A model generated the notes under the pieces. That model saw only the letters and a list, made by a program, of their open reading frames with translations. It ran no database searches and was not told where the DNA came from. Shown piece by piece: positions 27,052 through 38,342 of a stretch of 64,000 nt of DNA. The translations under genes and the position numbers were made by a program. Numbering within the stretch: position 1 is the stretch's first letter; each line of letters begins with the position of its first letter. The DNA comes from Marchantia polymorpha subsp. ruderalis. Its lineage: Eukaryota; Streptophyta; Marchantiopsida; Marchantiales; Marchantiaceae. Location of the stretch: contig AP031358.1 of assembly GCA_037833965.1 (NCBI GenBank), positions 14,826,001 through 14,890,000 of the forward strand. The letters run 5' to 3'.

Positions 27052-27560
27052 ATGTATCTAATAGTACGCACTAGACATGATATAGCATATGCAGTTTGGA
27101 AGGTTAGTAAATACATGTCAAATCCCGGACGAGAGCATGGGGAACTTGTGAAGTGTATAATGAGCTATATCAAGGGTTCTCTTGATACTAGATTATTCTT
27201 TGATGCACGATCAAACAATGCAAGTTTGCTCTTGGGGTATGTTGATGTTGATTATGGAGGAGATCTGAATAAACAAAGATCAACAACTGGGTAAGTTTTC
27301 ACTCTTTCTAGTGGATGCATAACTTGGAGATCTACACTTGAAAAATGCATTTCTCAGAAGTTGAATACGTTGCAACAGCAGAAGCATCAAAGGAGTCAAT
27401 CTGGTTGAACAAGCTGGCTAGATATGGGACTGTCACACAATGATATGAATCTTTACTGTGATAGCCATAGTGCACTTCATCTAGCATCAAACAATGTGAT
27501 AGATGATAGTATATAACACACTGATATCCAATATCATTATATCAGACAAGCGGTGTCTGA
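27052..27560 (+). pseudogene. copia RT C-terminus / RNase H remnant
   Basis: The 80-codon frame at 27,052-27,294 reads like the copia RT-RNase H joint (MYLIVRTRHDIAYAV, then VSKYMSNPGREH, then GYVDVDYGGDLNKQRSTTG). RNase H sequence follows in another frame (SGCITWRSTLEKCISQKLN, NLYCDSHSALHLASNN). A frameshift or stop lies near 27,294. The HVD-like end region is visible but broken. Confidence 0.8.
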
Positions 27561-27858
27561 CGGTGCATTTAAGCTCATCAAAATGGTTAGTTCATCCTAC
27601 CAATGCATTGACCAAAATGATTTCATTGGAAAGTTTTTCCAAGCATTGTGTAAAGTTGCAAATTTTGCACATGATGGTTAGTCTAATAACTTTTGTACAT
27701 GTATTCTCCATACGGTGTTTTTGTTGGTTACAACTTAGTTCTAGTTAACTATCGACTATGCGGAAAAACATGATTTAGTTTTACTTTCTAGAACTTTTTG
27801 CAGAGATACATGTGAATTGCATTAGATATCTCTCCAAGACTTGAGTCAATGGGTAATT

Positions 27859-28181
27859 TGTTAGGTTAACTCTGTTTTGGATTAACTCTAGTTAATGATA
27901 ATCATGGTTGGAAAAGTTAATTGTGGTTAGATTAACTAATATGTGCACCTTATCTCTTCTTGTATGGAAGAAAGAAGTAACCATTCACTAAGTACAGTTG
28001 AGTATTGCACTTTGAGAGTGAAAAAAAAGTAACAAAGCTTGACTATGGAGTCTGTGTATACACCTATGCTTTAGTGAGTTTTCTACTCTTATCCATGTAC
28101 GTAGCCTTTGAAAGTTGAATCACGTTATCTGATGTTGTGACTAGTATGAGTGCTCATCAATCTTGATGGTTGTGCTTTTCA
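27859..28181 (+). repeat. 3' LTR of copia element 1
   Basis: Begins at a TGTTAGG motif and ends in CA at 28,181. The last 210 bases align with the 5' LTR. The left boundary is tentative because the preceding polypurine tract is not obvious. Confidence 0.65.
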
Positions 28182-31100
28182 ATATATCATATATATTGAT
28201 AAATTTTAAATTGATTTTTGTAAATGTTTTTGAATGACATCAATAACTATAAGTAAAACTATATACTATCTTTCAATAAATGTCATTTTTTAATCTAATT
28301 TCAGGTTCTTAGATAGACTTTTTATTATTCATCCATAATATTTAATAAATTTCAAATATCTTTGTTGATGCAAAAAAGAAATCATTACAAAATTCAACAT
28401 ATATCTATTTTTGGTTTGGTATTGTACAAATCATGTTCTCAATTGATACATTTCTTGATTTTGATTTATTTCTAAATAAATATAATCAAGATATATAATT
28501 AAAAATTAGATATCACATCACACTAAACAAAATTAAAATCACACCACATCATATATTCAACGAGGAAAAAAATATTCAGAATGCATTATTCATCACTTCA
28601 TCTTGCAAGAATAGAAACTTTATCTTCCAAATAGAATAATCTCAATTTTAGTGATTTTCATACGATAGAATAATAGAGCTGATTTGAAGACATTACAAAA
28701 TTTGATTGGTTTTCTTGGGTTTGGATTATTTGATTGAGAGTTGAAAACTTGATTCATTAAAATGAAACAAAATTTCAAACTACATATGATAACGATTGTG
28801 AGATGCTGACAGATTATTGCAAACACATCAATAATGTAAGTAACACAATACATAATATAGGATGTACACGATTCAGCAATAATTTAAATTGACGGGCTAG
28901 AGCAAAAGTTTCATTTGAACTCAAATATGCATGATGTTAATTTACTTGGTGAAAATCTCTTGTGTTTAGGTCCAAAGATAACATGTAAGCCACGAGCAAA
29001 GTACGAACATAATGCACGTACCATCTAACATGAAATACTTCTTAAAACTTTTTTATAATAATAGTACTTAATATTTCTCTTATGAAAAACTATTGAATTC
29101 TGTACATTTTATGATTCAAGCGAATGACAGTTTCTCAAAATCTCAAGTATTTTTCTATGACAAGATATTCAGAGTAGCGAGTCCAGATATTCGCAGGATT
29201 CAACAATTTCAATAGACAAGAAAGAGAAAAAATTCAAGGGAATCAACTAAAATTTCACTATCACTTGATCTTTTACAAGGAGATGTTTTCCCGGTGATTA
29301 GATTCTTCTATGCTTTAAAACAAATAAACGAGTTTTAGTGTACATGGCGAACCTTGAAACGGTAATGACCATGGCTACCAACAACTCTGATAAGATTTCG
29401 CTAATGACTCAATAGGAATTGTACGCGACTTCTCTACAGCCACCATCCTCTCAAGAAAACGTTCATACGTAATAATTTCAGAGTTCTTCGAGAAAAGATA
29501 GCATTCTGCGAAGACAATTGCTTCTAGACTTGTACATGCAAGGAAGGCTAAGACCGACCAAAAACCAACATTTTGGACTCAAGAAACGAAGAATATAGTA
29601 TCTTCTACCGCTGACGTTGTGTCTGTATGTTGTGATTTAAGTAGTAGAGAAGCCAGATACAGAAGTGTATCTGAAATGCTGAGTTCTCGGCAACTTGTGT
29701 TTTTTGGAAAAACTTGACCGTCATACCGCCAGTTCGGCGTGTCGACGCTGATTGAGCAATGGTAGCTATGAGAATTGCCTTTTTCTGGTCGTCCTTCCAC
29801 AACGACGAATACTTTCCTCGGGCAATTCAATAAGATCTAACACATGCTTGCATTATATATTCGGAGATAGCAGTCCTTGCACTCTGTCACAGTGAAGGAA
29901 GCCAAAGGAAAAAAGGTCCATAGTTGCTCTACATGGGAGGTAAAGATTCATAGGATTCTTGGTGAACGTCCTTGAGGACTGATGAAATTCTCGATCATAA
30001 TCCAAACCCTTGTTCCATTTTACGTTGGATTCATACACGAAAGCAGTGTCTTCGAAATCAGATCATTTTATAAGTGTTCAGCTGAAAAAACAGATGCGAT
30101 CGGATTTCGCGAATGTCCTGATTCGTAAGGAGGGGCGAGGCAGAGGTGTTTCTGACTTTTGTAAGAAGTCTTGTCCTCCACACGCGGTTTGTGTTTAAGC
30201 ACGCAATCTTCACAAACACACTGAGGTGCAAGAGAACAAGCCTATTTGGAGACTGGACAAGGGGGTAACAAAAAAGATGGGAGTACCCCACCAAGCCGAA
30301 CTCCCAAGTTGATCCACAAATTGAGAAGCTTGATCCACCTGGGTGCTAACTCCAAAAAATTGACTAAGAAATGAAAGAGCCACAATCTGGAAATGCCCGC
30401 TAACACGGACATCAAAGTTATCGCACAATCTTCTAAATACATCAATAAACTTCGCGAGACAATCTTAATGAGAATCAACTTCTTTACATAAAGGGTTGAG
30501 CTGGACCGCTCTACTTACAGGAACCAATACTCACGTACATGAGCATTGGAACATAGTCGTGAATAACTAATCTTGACTTTTGGCACAATCTCATACGGGC
30601 TTTCTTCTGTTTCAAATTTGGGACAACATGCCTGAGCACCATATATTAGTGAGAATAAGTGAGGAGCTTACTCTAAGCTTGTTTGAACTTTGAACTATAT
30701 TTACCTGAATAGTCGGCGTCGAATTCCACATGGAATTCAGAGTGATTGTTAGCTTGTCACCAGTCCTTGGAGCACTGATCAGTTGGGTTCATGATCGTAG
30801 ATATTATACAGCTTTACTCGAAGCATGTGCCCTACAAACCAATAGGAGCCCCTATATCCATGTAATTCGGCAAAGAAAGTCCGCGAAGTTCACGTAAAAT
30901 CAGAAGACGTGTGTCTTGGACCTTCTACCTTTACTTGTCAACCTTACCATCATTCCGTACTTCAAATTGGACGATCTTAAGAAAGAACATAAATCCACGT
31001 AATCCTCAATTCAGCTTTCAGAACAGATCTCTTCACCGGGTACAGGTTTTAAACCTGCGAAAGCAAAATATCTAATCTGCGTTAAAGCCATGAAATACCA

Positions 31101-31723
31101 TCATGCAGTTTCACCAACACCATACTTCAGTATCGGAAACCCAAATTTCTTGAAAACAACTCCTTCCTACTGATTTTGCAATTTATATGCACGCCTCTCT
31201 AGCCTAAAAGTATATTACAATTAGCTGAATGATACGAGAAAAGAAGACTAAAGGGATTGAGCTTCTTGTACGCTAAAGAGCAAGGAAGAAGCGAGAACAG
31301 AGAGCAACCCTCCTGTCCATTTAGACCACAACATGAAGAGTACTTGACAGTCCAAATCTGGCCTGTCACCACTTGTGACTACATGATTACAAAAGAACAT
31401 CTGTTACTATTTGCCTGTTATGATAACCCATGCCCAGGCTGAATGGTGTCCAACAATTTTATACATCGAGCATTCAGAATCATTAATAATAATGACGGTT
31501 TATACATATATACCGGTGAATTTCGCACGTTCACTGTTCGCTAAAACATTATCATAGATACAACCAAAACTTCGGCATTCTAACCCCACAACGCAGCCCA
31601 CTATCGGTGAAATCGCATGCATTAATGGTTACTGAACTTCTATGATATGCTGTCTGATAGACGATAAGTTTTCTCCATCACTAACTTTTGTCGATGTCAC
31701 TCATACCTCTTCAATGTCGGCGG
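28182..31723. other. Spacer between copia element 1 and MMT; possible gene remnant
   Basis: 28,182-29,150 is AT-rich with no gene seen. 29,190-30,480 has more balanced composition, and two consecutive - strand frames (about 30,478-30,210 and 29,830-29,579) give moderately complex peptides without a known domain. They are separated by stops and shifts and could be a decayed gene or transposon remnant. MMT 3' UTR and terminator must lie just below 31,724, but no polyadenylation signal could be assigned. Confidence 0.45.
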
Positions 31724-34700
31724 TCAGTTACAAGCTTGCGAAAAGCTTTTTATACATCGTAGAGCCTTTTGAAAGTCCTCCTCCTTGACAGAAATCACAA
31801 ACCGAACATAATCCGGTATTCCAGTCCAAGCGCTGCTGCTCACATGTAGACCGGTCGTTTCAACAAGAACATCAGTAAAATTCTTGTTGTCCAGTTTTAT
31901 CTTTTCAACTGCACCAGAAGCCTCGTGCGATATGTCTTTCCCATAATATGACGCTGGAGAAGCCACCATGGAAATCCCGGAAGATGGCATGATTACTTCC
32001 CAACCACATTCCAAGAGAACCTGCAGTGAGGAGAGTATATGGAATTAGCTTAAAAAAAGAGAAACAAGTATGCCCTCAGGGGTGCATCACATATAACGGG
32101 TAACCAGTAGGCTGATTTCAGTGCAAATAGGACATTATATGCTTTCAGAAGCAATTGTTAACCTATGAGAATGTCCGTCCCCTGGGTCATAATAGTGATA
32201 AATGGAGTGATTTTAAGACAAATCAGTTTGCTTCAACGCAGATATACATTTAATATTGATAGGGAGGCTTACCTTTTGTAATAATTCAGCTCTATGTCTT
32301 AGAGTGTTCTTGTGCGAAGAAAAACCGTCAAGCAGATCACTTGATTTTTCTTCAAGCATTTGTAACAGCTTCTTGACTGAGTACCTCAATGTGCCGTGTG
32401 GCTTGCTCATGTTTGGTGAATCCTTGAAGGCTTCAATAAACAAGGGACCGTTAAGTGCTGCAAATGCACACTCGACACCTCCGGTGAGCAGCAGCTGAGA
32501 GGTTCCTCCGAGGATAGCCACATCACAGGAACTGGTATCCTTTCCAAAGACATCTTCCAAATTCCATACACAAGGCTCCTCATAATCCAGCCACGAATAT
32601 GAGCTGTCAATGATAACCCTTGCTCCGTGTTTCTTACAGGCTCCTAGTATGGAGATTATCTCATCATGAGAATAAACGAGACCTGTAGGGGCAATGGTCG
32701 GTCCAGAGATGTACAACCAGGGTTTATCTACTTTTTCCAAGACCTCGTCCACTATTTTCCCTGTCAGCTTGAAATCGTTACTAATATTCGTTACAAGCTC
32801 TTTGATATTAGCTTTCAGTAACTTCGCTGCAGAAACAAATGTTCCGTTTGATCCTCTTGGAATGCAAAGAGTGCCACCTTCTTCAACACAGGCCGAGACA
32901 AGTTTTGTGAAGAGAGCAACTGAACTGCTGCTCAGGACTAGATCTTTCGAAGAGATGCCGCAAAGAGTTCTAACAAGTTTAAGAATCTCTGGTTTTGGGT
33001 CCATCTCAAATTCCGCAATGTTTTGTCGGGCGTAGCCTTCAAAAACGGCCACTTTCACAACTAGAGGACACAGCAGAGCATTTTCTTCCCTCCGCAGATC
33101 CACAACCTCGACAGATTGTGGCTGACAGCTGGACATTTCTGTTTCACCAATCGCAATATTTGCATTCTCAGCAAATCCGATGAAACTGGAACCGTCCTGC
33201 TCTTTCTTGGGAAGTCTCTGTAAGATCCAATGTACACAAGAGTTAGGAAAGGAACGGGCAAACATAAATCTCGTAAAGCAGTGAGAAACGAAGATCTAGT
33301 GTTAGCCAAATACAGGATTCATCTTTAGGTTGGATGTGCTATCACGCCAGGTACAAACTTCTCGCGTTAAAAGTATACAGAGGCTTGATAAATTTATCAG
33401 CATCCAACAGACATGAATACCTGCAAGTGGTTGTGCCTATCAGAAAGCTGAAAATTGAGTAACTCATGCAAAAGAACTCCATAGTAAAATTGGCTGGTGT
33501 ACGCTGTTTGGCCGCACGTAAGCTCACTAGTTTTTGCTAACGCATTTAAGAGATCCTGGTTCTCAGATATGACGAATGAAACCTCCAAATCTGAATAAAC
33601 CTGATGCAAAAACGAAGTGTATACAGGAGTGAGAAGCATGAAAATAATTTCTTCTTCACATGTATACCAAATAAAACGTGCAAATCCCTGATCCGTTACC
33701 GAGCAAACATCCAGCAATGGATACGACAGCAGGTATAATCCAGAACTGGGCCACTAACCTCACTAAAACTCAGTAACAAAAAGAACATAGAACGAGGCTT
33801 GACAATGATACTAACAAGTCTCCATAACGTTAAACATCAGAATATGAACCACAGAAGGATTGCAAACCTGATTCTTCACAAGACCACAAATGATTGTGGC
33901 ATGAAGGGGTAAGGAATGAGAGGCCATGTACTGCAAAACCCCATTCGTGCCTGGAAGACTTGACAGCTCAAGATGATCTGATATATCTAGAAAAAGCCGA
34001 GCGCTGACTTTTTCAGTTATATCTAGCAATTGCTCAAACGCAGTTGACGTTTGCATCTCAAAGGATGCTAAGGTGGTCACTACAACTTGAGGTTTTAAAA
34101 ATTTGACAAGCTGTGTCACAAGATCCGTGCGTTGTGGCGCTTCAATGACAGTTATGCTGTCATCAACTGCAGTATGATTCCCATTGGCTTCTGCGCTGTC
34201 CTGCAAACCCACACAATTGTCAAAACATAAATTGAAAGATCTGCCCGATTAACACTGGAACAATAAGAAGACCGAGTTCACTTACTTCTAACTCAAGATA
34301 GGTGCTCACTTCTTCCAAAGCTGATGGCCTGACCTAACTTGAAGTTTGCTGGTTCAAAGAATTTTCTAAGCCTGTTTTATCTCGACAAATTTTGCAATTA
34401 TTATCATATCCTAGTCTCTCGGGTAGGAAATGGCCAAAATCATACCATGACAGATAAGACGTGGTAAGGAATCTTGCCCATGTACCTGTACTGCTCTTGC
34501 CTATCTGACTTGGCTAACTAGAGAAGTTCAAGAAGAAGTCTGAATTACCTCAAAAGATGGCATGGATGTAATCCATTTCTTTGGCAGCGACCGTGTAAGA
34601 TTTGCATCCACTAGAGCAAGTTTGGGTGCAAAGAGACGTATAATGTTCTCTATTACAATTGACCTCGAAGGAAGTACAGCTACGCTCTGCGCAGAAACAA

Positions 34701-37700
34701 CCAAGAACAAATTTCAAGGTCATGAGCTTATGTCCTTTATATTGCTCGAGAAGTTGATTTCCATCTTACACCAAAAACTCTAACGCGTTAGCTAGACCAA
34801 TGTAGCTCAATTGGAAAATGTATCTGATTGAGAAATGAGGTTCTTCATAGTACTTAGGATATGCTTACTTCTGGTGTCAACGGGACGCGATGATAATTCC
34901 GCAAGAAACTGGAAATGAGTCCCCGAAACACTGGGCTGCCTGTTGGTAGCTCCAAAGGGAAGTAAGGCATCCCTGTCAACGTTTGTGCAAGATGGGCAAG
35001 AAATGCAATCTTCTCATCAGCTACAGCCTCCTCTTTGAAAGATAGGTCCAAAGCACCTCTGGTCTTCTCAAAGCCTTCACTTAAAAAGTTGAAAATCGTC
35101 TTTACCTGAAAGCAGAATGAAGAGAATTGGAGATTAGAGCAGATTGTATAGAATCTCTCGAACGACACAGGTTTTACAAGGTACGTACACCAAACTTCAG
35201 GGAGGGAAACTCAGTGTTGTGTAGTATGACCAACGTCGACAAGGTGAAGCGGAGACTCTCGGGGATCCATAAGCAAGGTTAACAGCTTGGAAAACAAAGC
35301 TGTTAACCTGAAGCTGAAATAAGCTGAAAGAATTGAATATGTCGCGGTCGCGACATATTCAATTCTTTCTCAAGCATCTACATGCCAAACCTCTGGATAT
35401 AAAATGTACACTCCGCAAGTTCCTTTCAGCTACTCTTATAATAATGTGACGAAGTACCTGCTTCGGTTGCCTGAGGCGACATTCATATACCGACAAACCA
35501 TGAGCAATCTTTCCTCCCGCTTTAGCATAGGTATATGCTGTTCGGGCACTGATGGGTTCATCACACACACGGCCCATATAAAACTCAAAATGGTGACGAC
35601 TATTCTTCTCAATCTCCACCAAGGCCAAAATGTCCGTGTCTGCTGCCTGCAATAACCGAAAAATTGAATCGCTATACGCTCTTCCTGCTATCCAAAACAT
35701 GGGAAAGAATGACCAACAATACCTCAGGTACTTTGCAAAAAGTTAATTAGAAGACAATAGACAATTGAACGTCTCACCTGATTAACTCTAGTCTGCCAGA
35801 GCTTATTGATATGAAAACCTCTTCTCTCAAACAAGCGCTCACTGACAGCCTGGCCTGGACGGCCACCGATATTGAATATCATGGCACCGTTTGGTCGAAG
35901 AAGAGCGATACCTTCCTCTGCCGCCCTTGCAACAAGTCCTAAGCCAAACTGGTCTTCGACAAAACCCTGCAGACAAAGTCGTAAATATTTTCAAAATCAA
36001 TCGCTGAAGCTAACAGCTGAGCCTTGGAATCTCCAATTACGATAAGCTTTTCAGCAACTTCTTTGGATTTGATGACAGAAAAGAAGCGAGAGGACGGTGC
36101 TATACTTGAACGATAGAAAAAGTATATACCTGAAGTCCACAATAATTGCTCAGTGAGTACAGAAAATCTTCACTGGCATTTTCTGAGACCATTTTGAGCA
36201 TTGCCTCAGGGTCGGGGTTAAGAACCTGTGCACACATGTCAACTTTAATTCCAAAAGCAACAAATGGATGTGAGCAATTAAGAGGTACACGTCATGGTCC
36301 AACATATCTTAGAATCTGAGCCACTAGCGTCCCACCTAAGCTGACACTTGTCAGCCATGTGTTGTCATAAATACATATGCGCCATCACAAACAGTATGAA
36401 CATCAACAAAATCAGGGTTCTTCAATTTGATGAAACAGGCGTAATTGTAAACATCCTTAGCAGGTAAACTTCTCACTTAGCACCAAGCGTACCTGTGGTA
36501 TGCAGCCGACGATGCGATCCAACAGAATGTTGCGGTCCTTACACCAAGCAAGTAGATCTGATTCATAAAACTCAACCCGATCGATCAAAGTTTTTCCTTC
36601 ATGATCGAGAATAGGTGAGCCATCTCCATTTAGAGCATTAAGATAGAGGTTGATCCAAGCGACCTTGATAGCGCGTGGGTTGATATCCAACCCATAAATC
36701 TGGAAGAAGAGAGAAGTTGATGATTCAGTCATAGTTCATACATTGAACTGAAAGACATTGCCATACACATCAGCTTAAACAAGTGAGGCTTTCACTTGCC
36801 TTCCTTGGAGACCATCTCTGGGCGAGAGCCAGGGATATCCATCCATTACCGCATCCCAACTCCACTACATCACGGTCTTGAAAACCGCTTTCTGGATGTC
36901 TGTTGAGACCTTCGAAGAAAGTAAACGACCAATCTTCAGGTATGAATATACTAGGAAGTTCCAGCAACTTGATCTTCTGTCCATTTTCGCTGTACCCTGC
37001 CAAATTAAGCGGCCGGGACAGCACAATAGTTAATTGGCTGCTCAATAAACACATCTTTCCAATGGATGGGATTGTGAAAGATATCGACTTACTGGTGATC
37101 TAATGGCTTCTACTTGACACGAAGAATCGTCACGAGAGTCTACTTCTGCCATGGGAAGTGAAAACGTCTCATCTTGGGCCAGGTATTGATGCATATACAC
37201 TGAAATCGATAACGGCAACTACCTCAAGTAATCGTCTTTGATATCCGCTACTAACGGTTTGTGTTTCGAGAGTAGGAACTTTGAAGTGGCAAAAGTCCAT
37301 AGGGGGGATCAACCTAATCATCTGAATTGATTACTGTGCACTAAACATCAGGACGGTCCAGATTAGACTTTCATGATCGAGGTGTGGTGCGCTCATTGTT
37401 GGGAAAAAGAAGAAAAAAAAGGGTCAAGAAACACAGCAGAGTGACAAGCAGCGCAATCCCGAGAAAACCTTATACCGACTATCGGCAAAGTCTATTAGCG
37501 TCATTATCCCATCTTCTCCTATCTTCAGCAGATGCGAACATGACTCGCGACAAAGCGAGTGCTTGTATCATATTATCAGTCCAGCACAACTGAAAAGTGG
37601 AAGTACGTTAAAAGTGCGAGTTTGCTTTGTCACTGGAAGTTATCAGATGAGAAAACTCGAATGAAAATCAAAAGCCAAGTCAGAAATGTGGTTTGGTTTC

Positions 37701-38342
37701 CAGGGCTACGAAGAAAGCCTTCTGACTAGACTACCAAAATCGATCAAGAATTGGGTGCAGTTGCTAATTGTACCTGAATACAAAGCGGGAAAAACGAAGC
37801 AATGTCAGATAGCAGTATACAACTGTAGGCGCAACTGCATCAGAGATTCGTCTACACTGTTCATTCGCCTTGAATGCAAGAGGTGTACCTCTTCTTCCTG
37901 GCAGATTCTTGTCAAAATATCACAACCCCCGGAAAAATGTGAGCAGGTGGAATCTCATAATCTACAGTGCCGAGGGTGCAGGTTTGGAAAATGCTACGTC
38001 TTTCGACTACGAGTTGGAGATCTCGAGAGTTAACTGATGAAATGAATTTTGGCAAGAACATGTATTTATAGTTGGAACGTGATCTAAGAGAGTGAAGCAT
38101 TCGTAATTACCGTTTTGTCCACAAAGTGAAAGTTCATGAATTCGGAAATGATAAGTTGAAATAGTGTCTGTATCGGGTTCTTCTGTAATTACATATGTCT
38201 CCACTCGGTCAAGAAAGCGTCTCGCTTCTGCTCTTGAGTCCACATTATCCAATTTCGTCAACACGCTCTTCAAAGCTCCGTACGCCTTGTCACCCGACTC
38301 TTTACACTCAGCCAAGAAAGATTGTATGTCCTCATCACCCAT
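31724..38342 (-). CDS. MMT: Methionine S-methyltransferase, 12 coding exons
   Basis: Transfers a methyl group from S-adenosylmethionine to methionine, giving S-methylmethionine in the cytosolic SMM cycle. Exons in coding order: 38342-38111, 36996-36800, 36699-36493, 36225-36130, 35966-35778, 35646-35458, 35105-34869, 34686-34549, 34200-33868, 33600-33421, 33217-32273, 32020-31724. These sum to 3,240 bases, open from ATG to TGA: 1,079 residues against about 1,090 in known plant MMTs. Motif I of the methyltransferase (ELGCGNG) is at residues 123-129 and a VGCIPQVLNPDP segment spans exons 3-4. The C-terminal half is the aminotransferase-like domain; it keeps D870 and Y873 (IIDSSYS) but has Gln907 (GGTSQ) where active enzymes carry the PLP lysine. 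Introns are GT-AG except intron 2, which is GC-AG. A 5' UTR intron (about 38,540-38,370) is possible. The start is chosen because GDEDIQSFL begins like other MMTs. Confidence 0.97.
35276..35309. repeat. 13-bp perfect inverted repeat in MMT intron 6
   Basis: Arms 35,276-35,288 (AGGTTAACAGCTT) and 35,297-35,309 are perfect reverse complements with an eight-base spacer. It lies inside the 352-base intron between exons 6 and 7 and is followed 16 bases later by the longer hairpin. Confidence 0.9.
35326..35369. repeat. 21-bp perfect inverted repeat in MMT intron 6
   Basis: Arms 35,326-35,346 and 35,349-35,369 are perfectly complementary over 21 bases with a two-base spacer (GT). The centre is GTCGCG-GT-CGCGAC, GC-rich within an AT-rich stem. 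It is near-cruciform at the DNA level and a very stable hairpin if transcribed in the intron. Confidence 0.95.
36997..38110 (-). other. MMT intron 1
   Basis: An 1,114-base intron, by far the longest in the gene. It starts GTAATTACG and ends TTTGGCAG, and splits a glycine codon (residue 78). It is mixed in composition. The open frames inside it on both strands show no domain, so I see nothing nested. Confidence 0.85.

Larger units (their letters stand above)
23711..28181 (+). mobile_element. Ty1/copia LTR retrotransposon, decayed and internally deleted
   Basis: The ends are direct repeats of about 210 bases (23,711-23,926 and 27,970-28,181) that are clearly related but diverged. A primer-binding site follows the left repeat at once. 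Inside, in copia order, lie gag, zinc knuckle, protease, integrase and RNase H remnants on the + strand, all broken by stops. The reverse transcriptase catalytic part is missing between about 26,990 and 27,050, and the integrase core stops at a palindrome (26,533-26,590). The first 1.1 kb after the primer site has no recognisable gag. The 3' LTR may begin at 27,859 (TGTTAGG), but that part has no clear partner on the left. The element cannot be autonomous. Confidence 0.85.
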
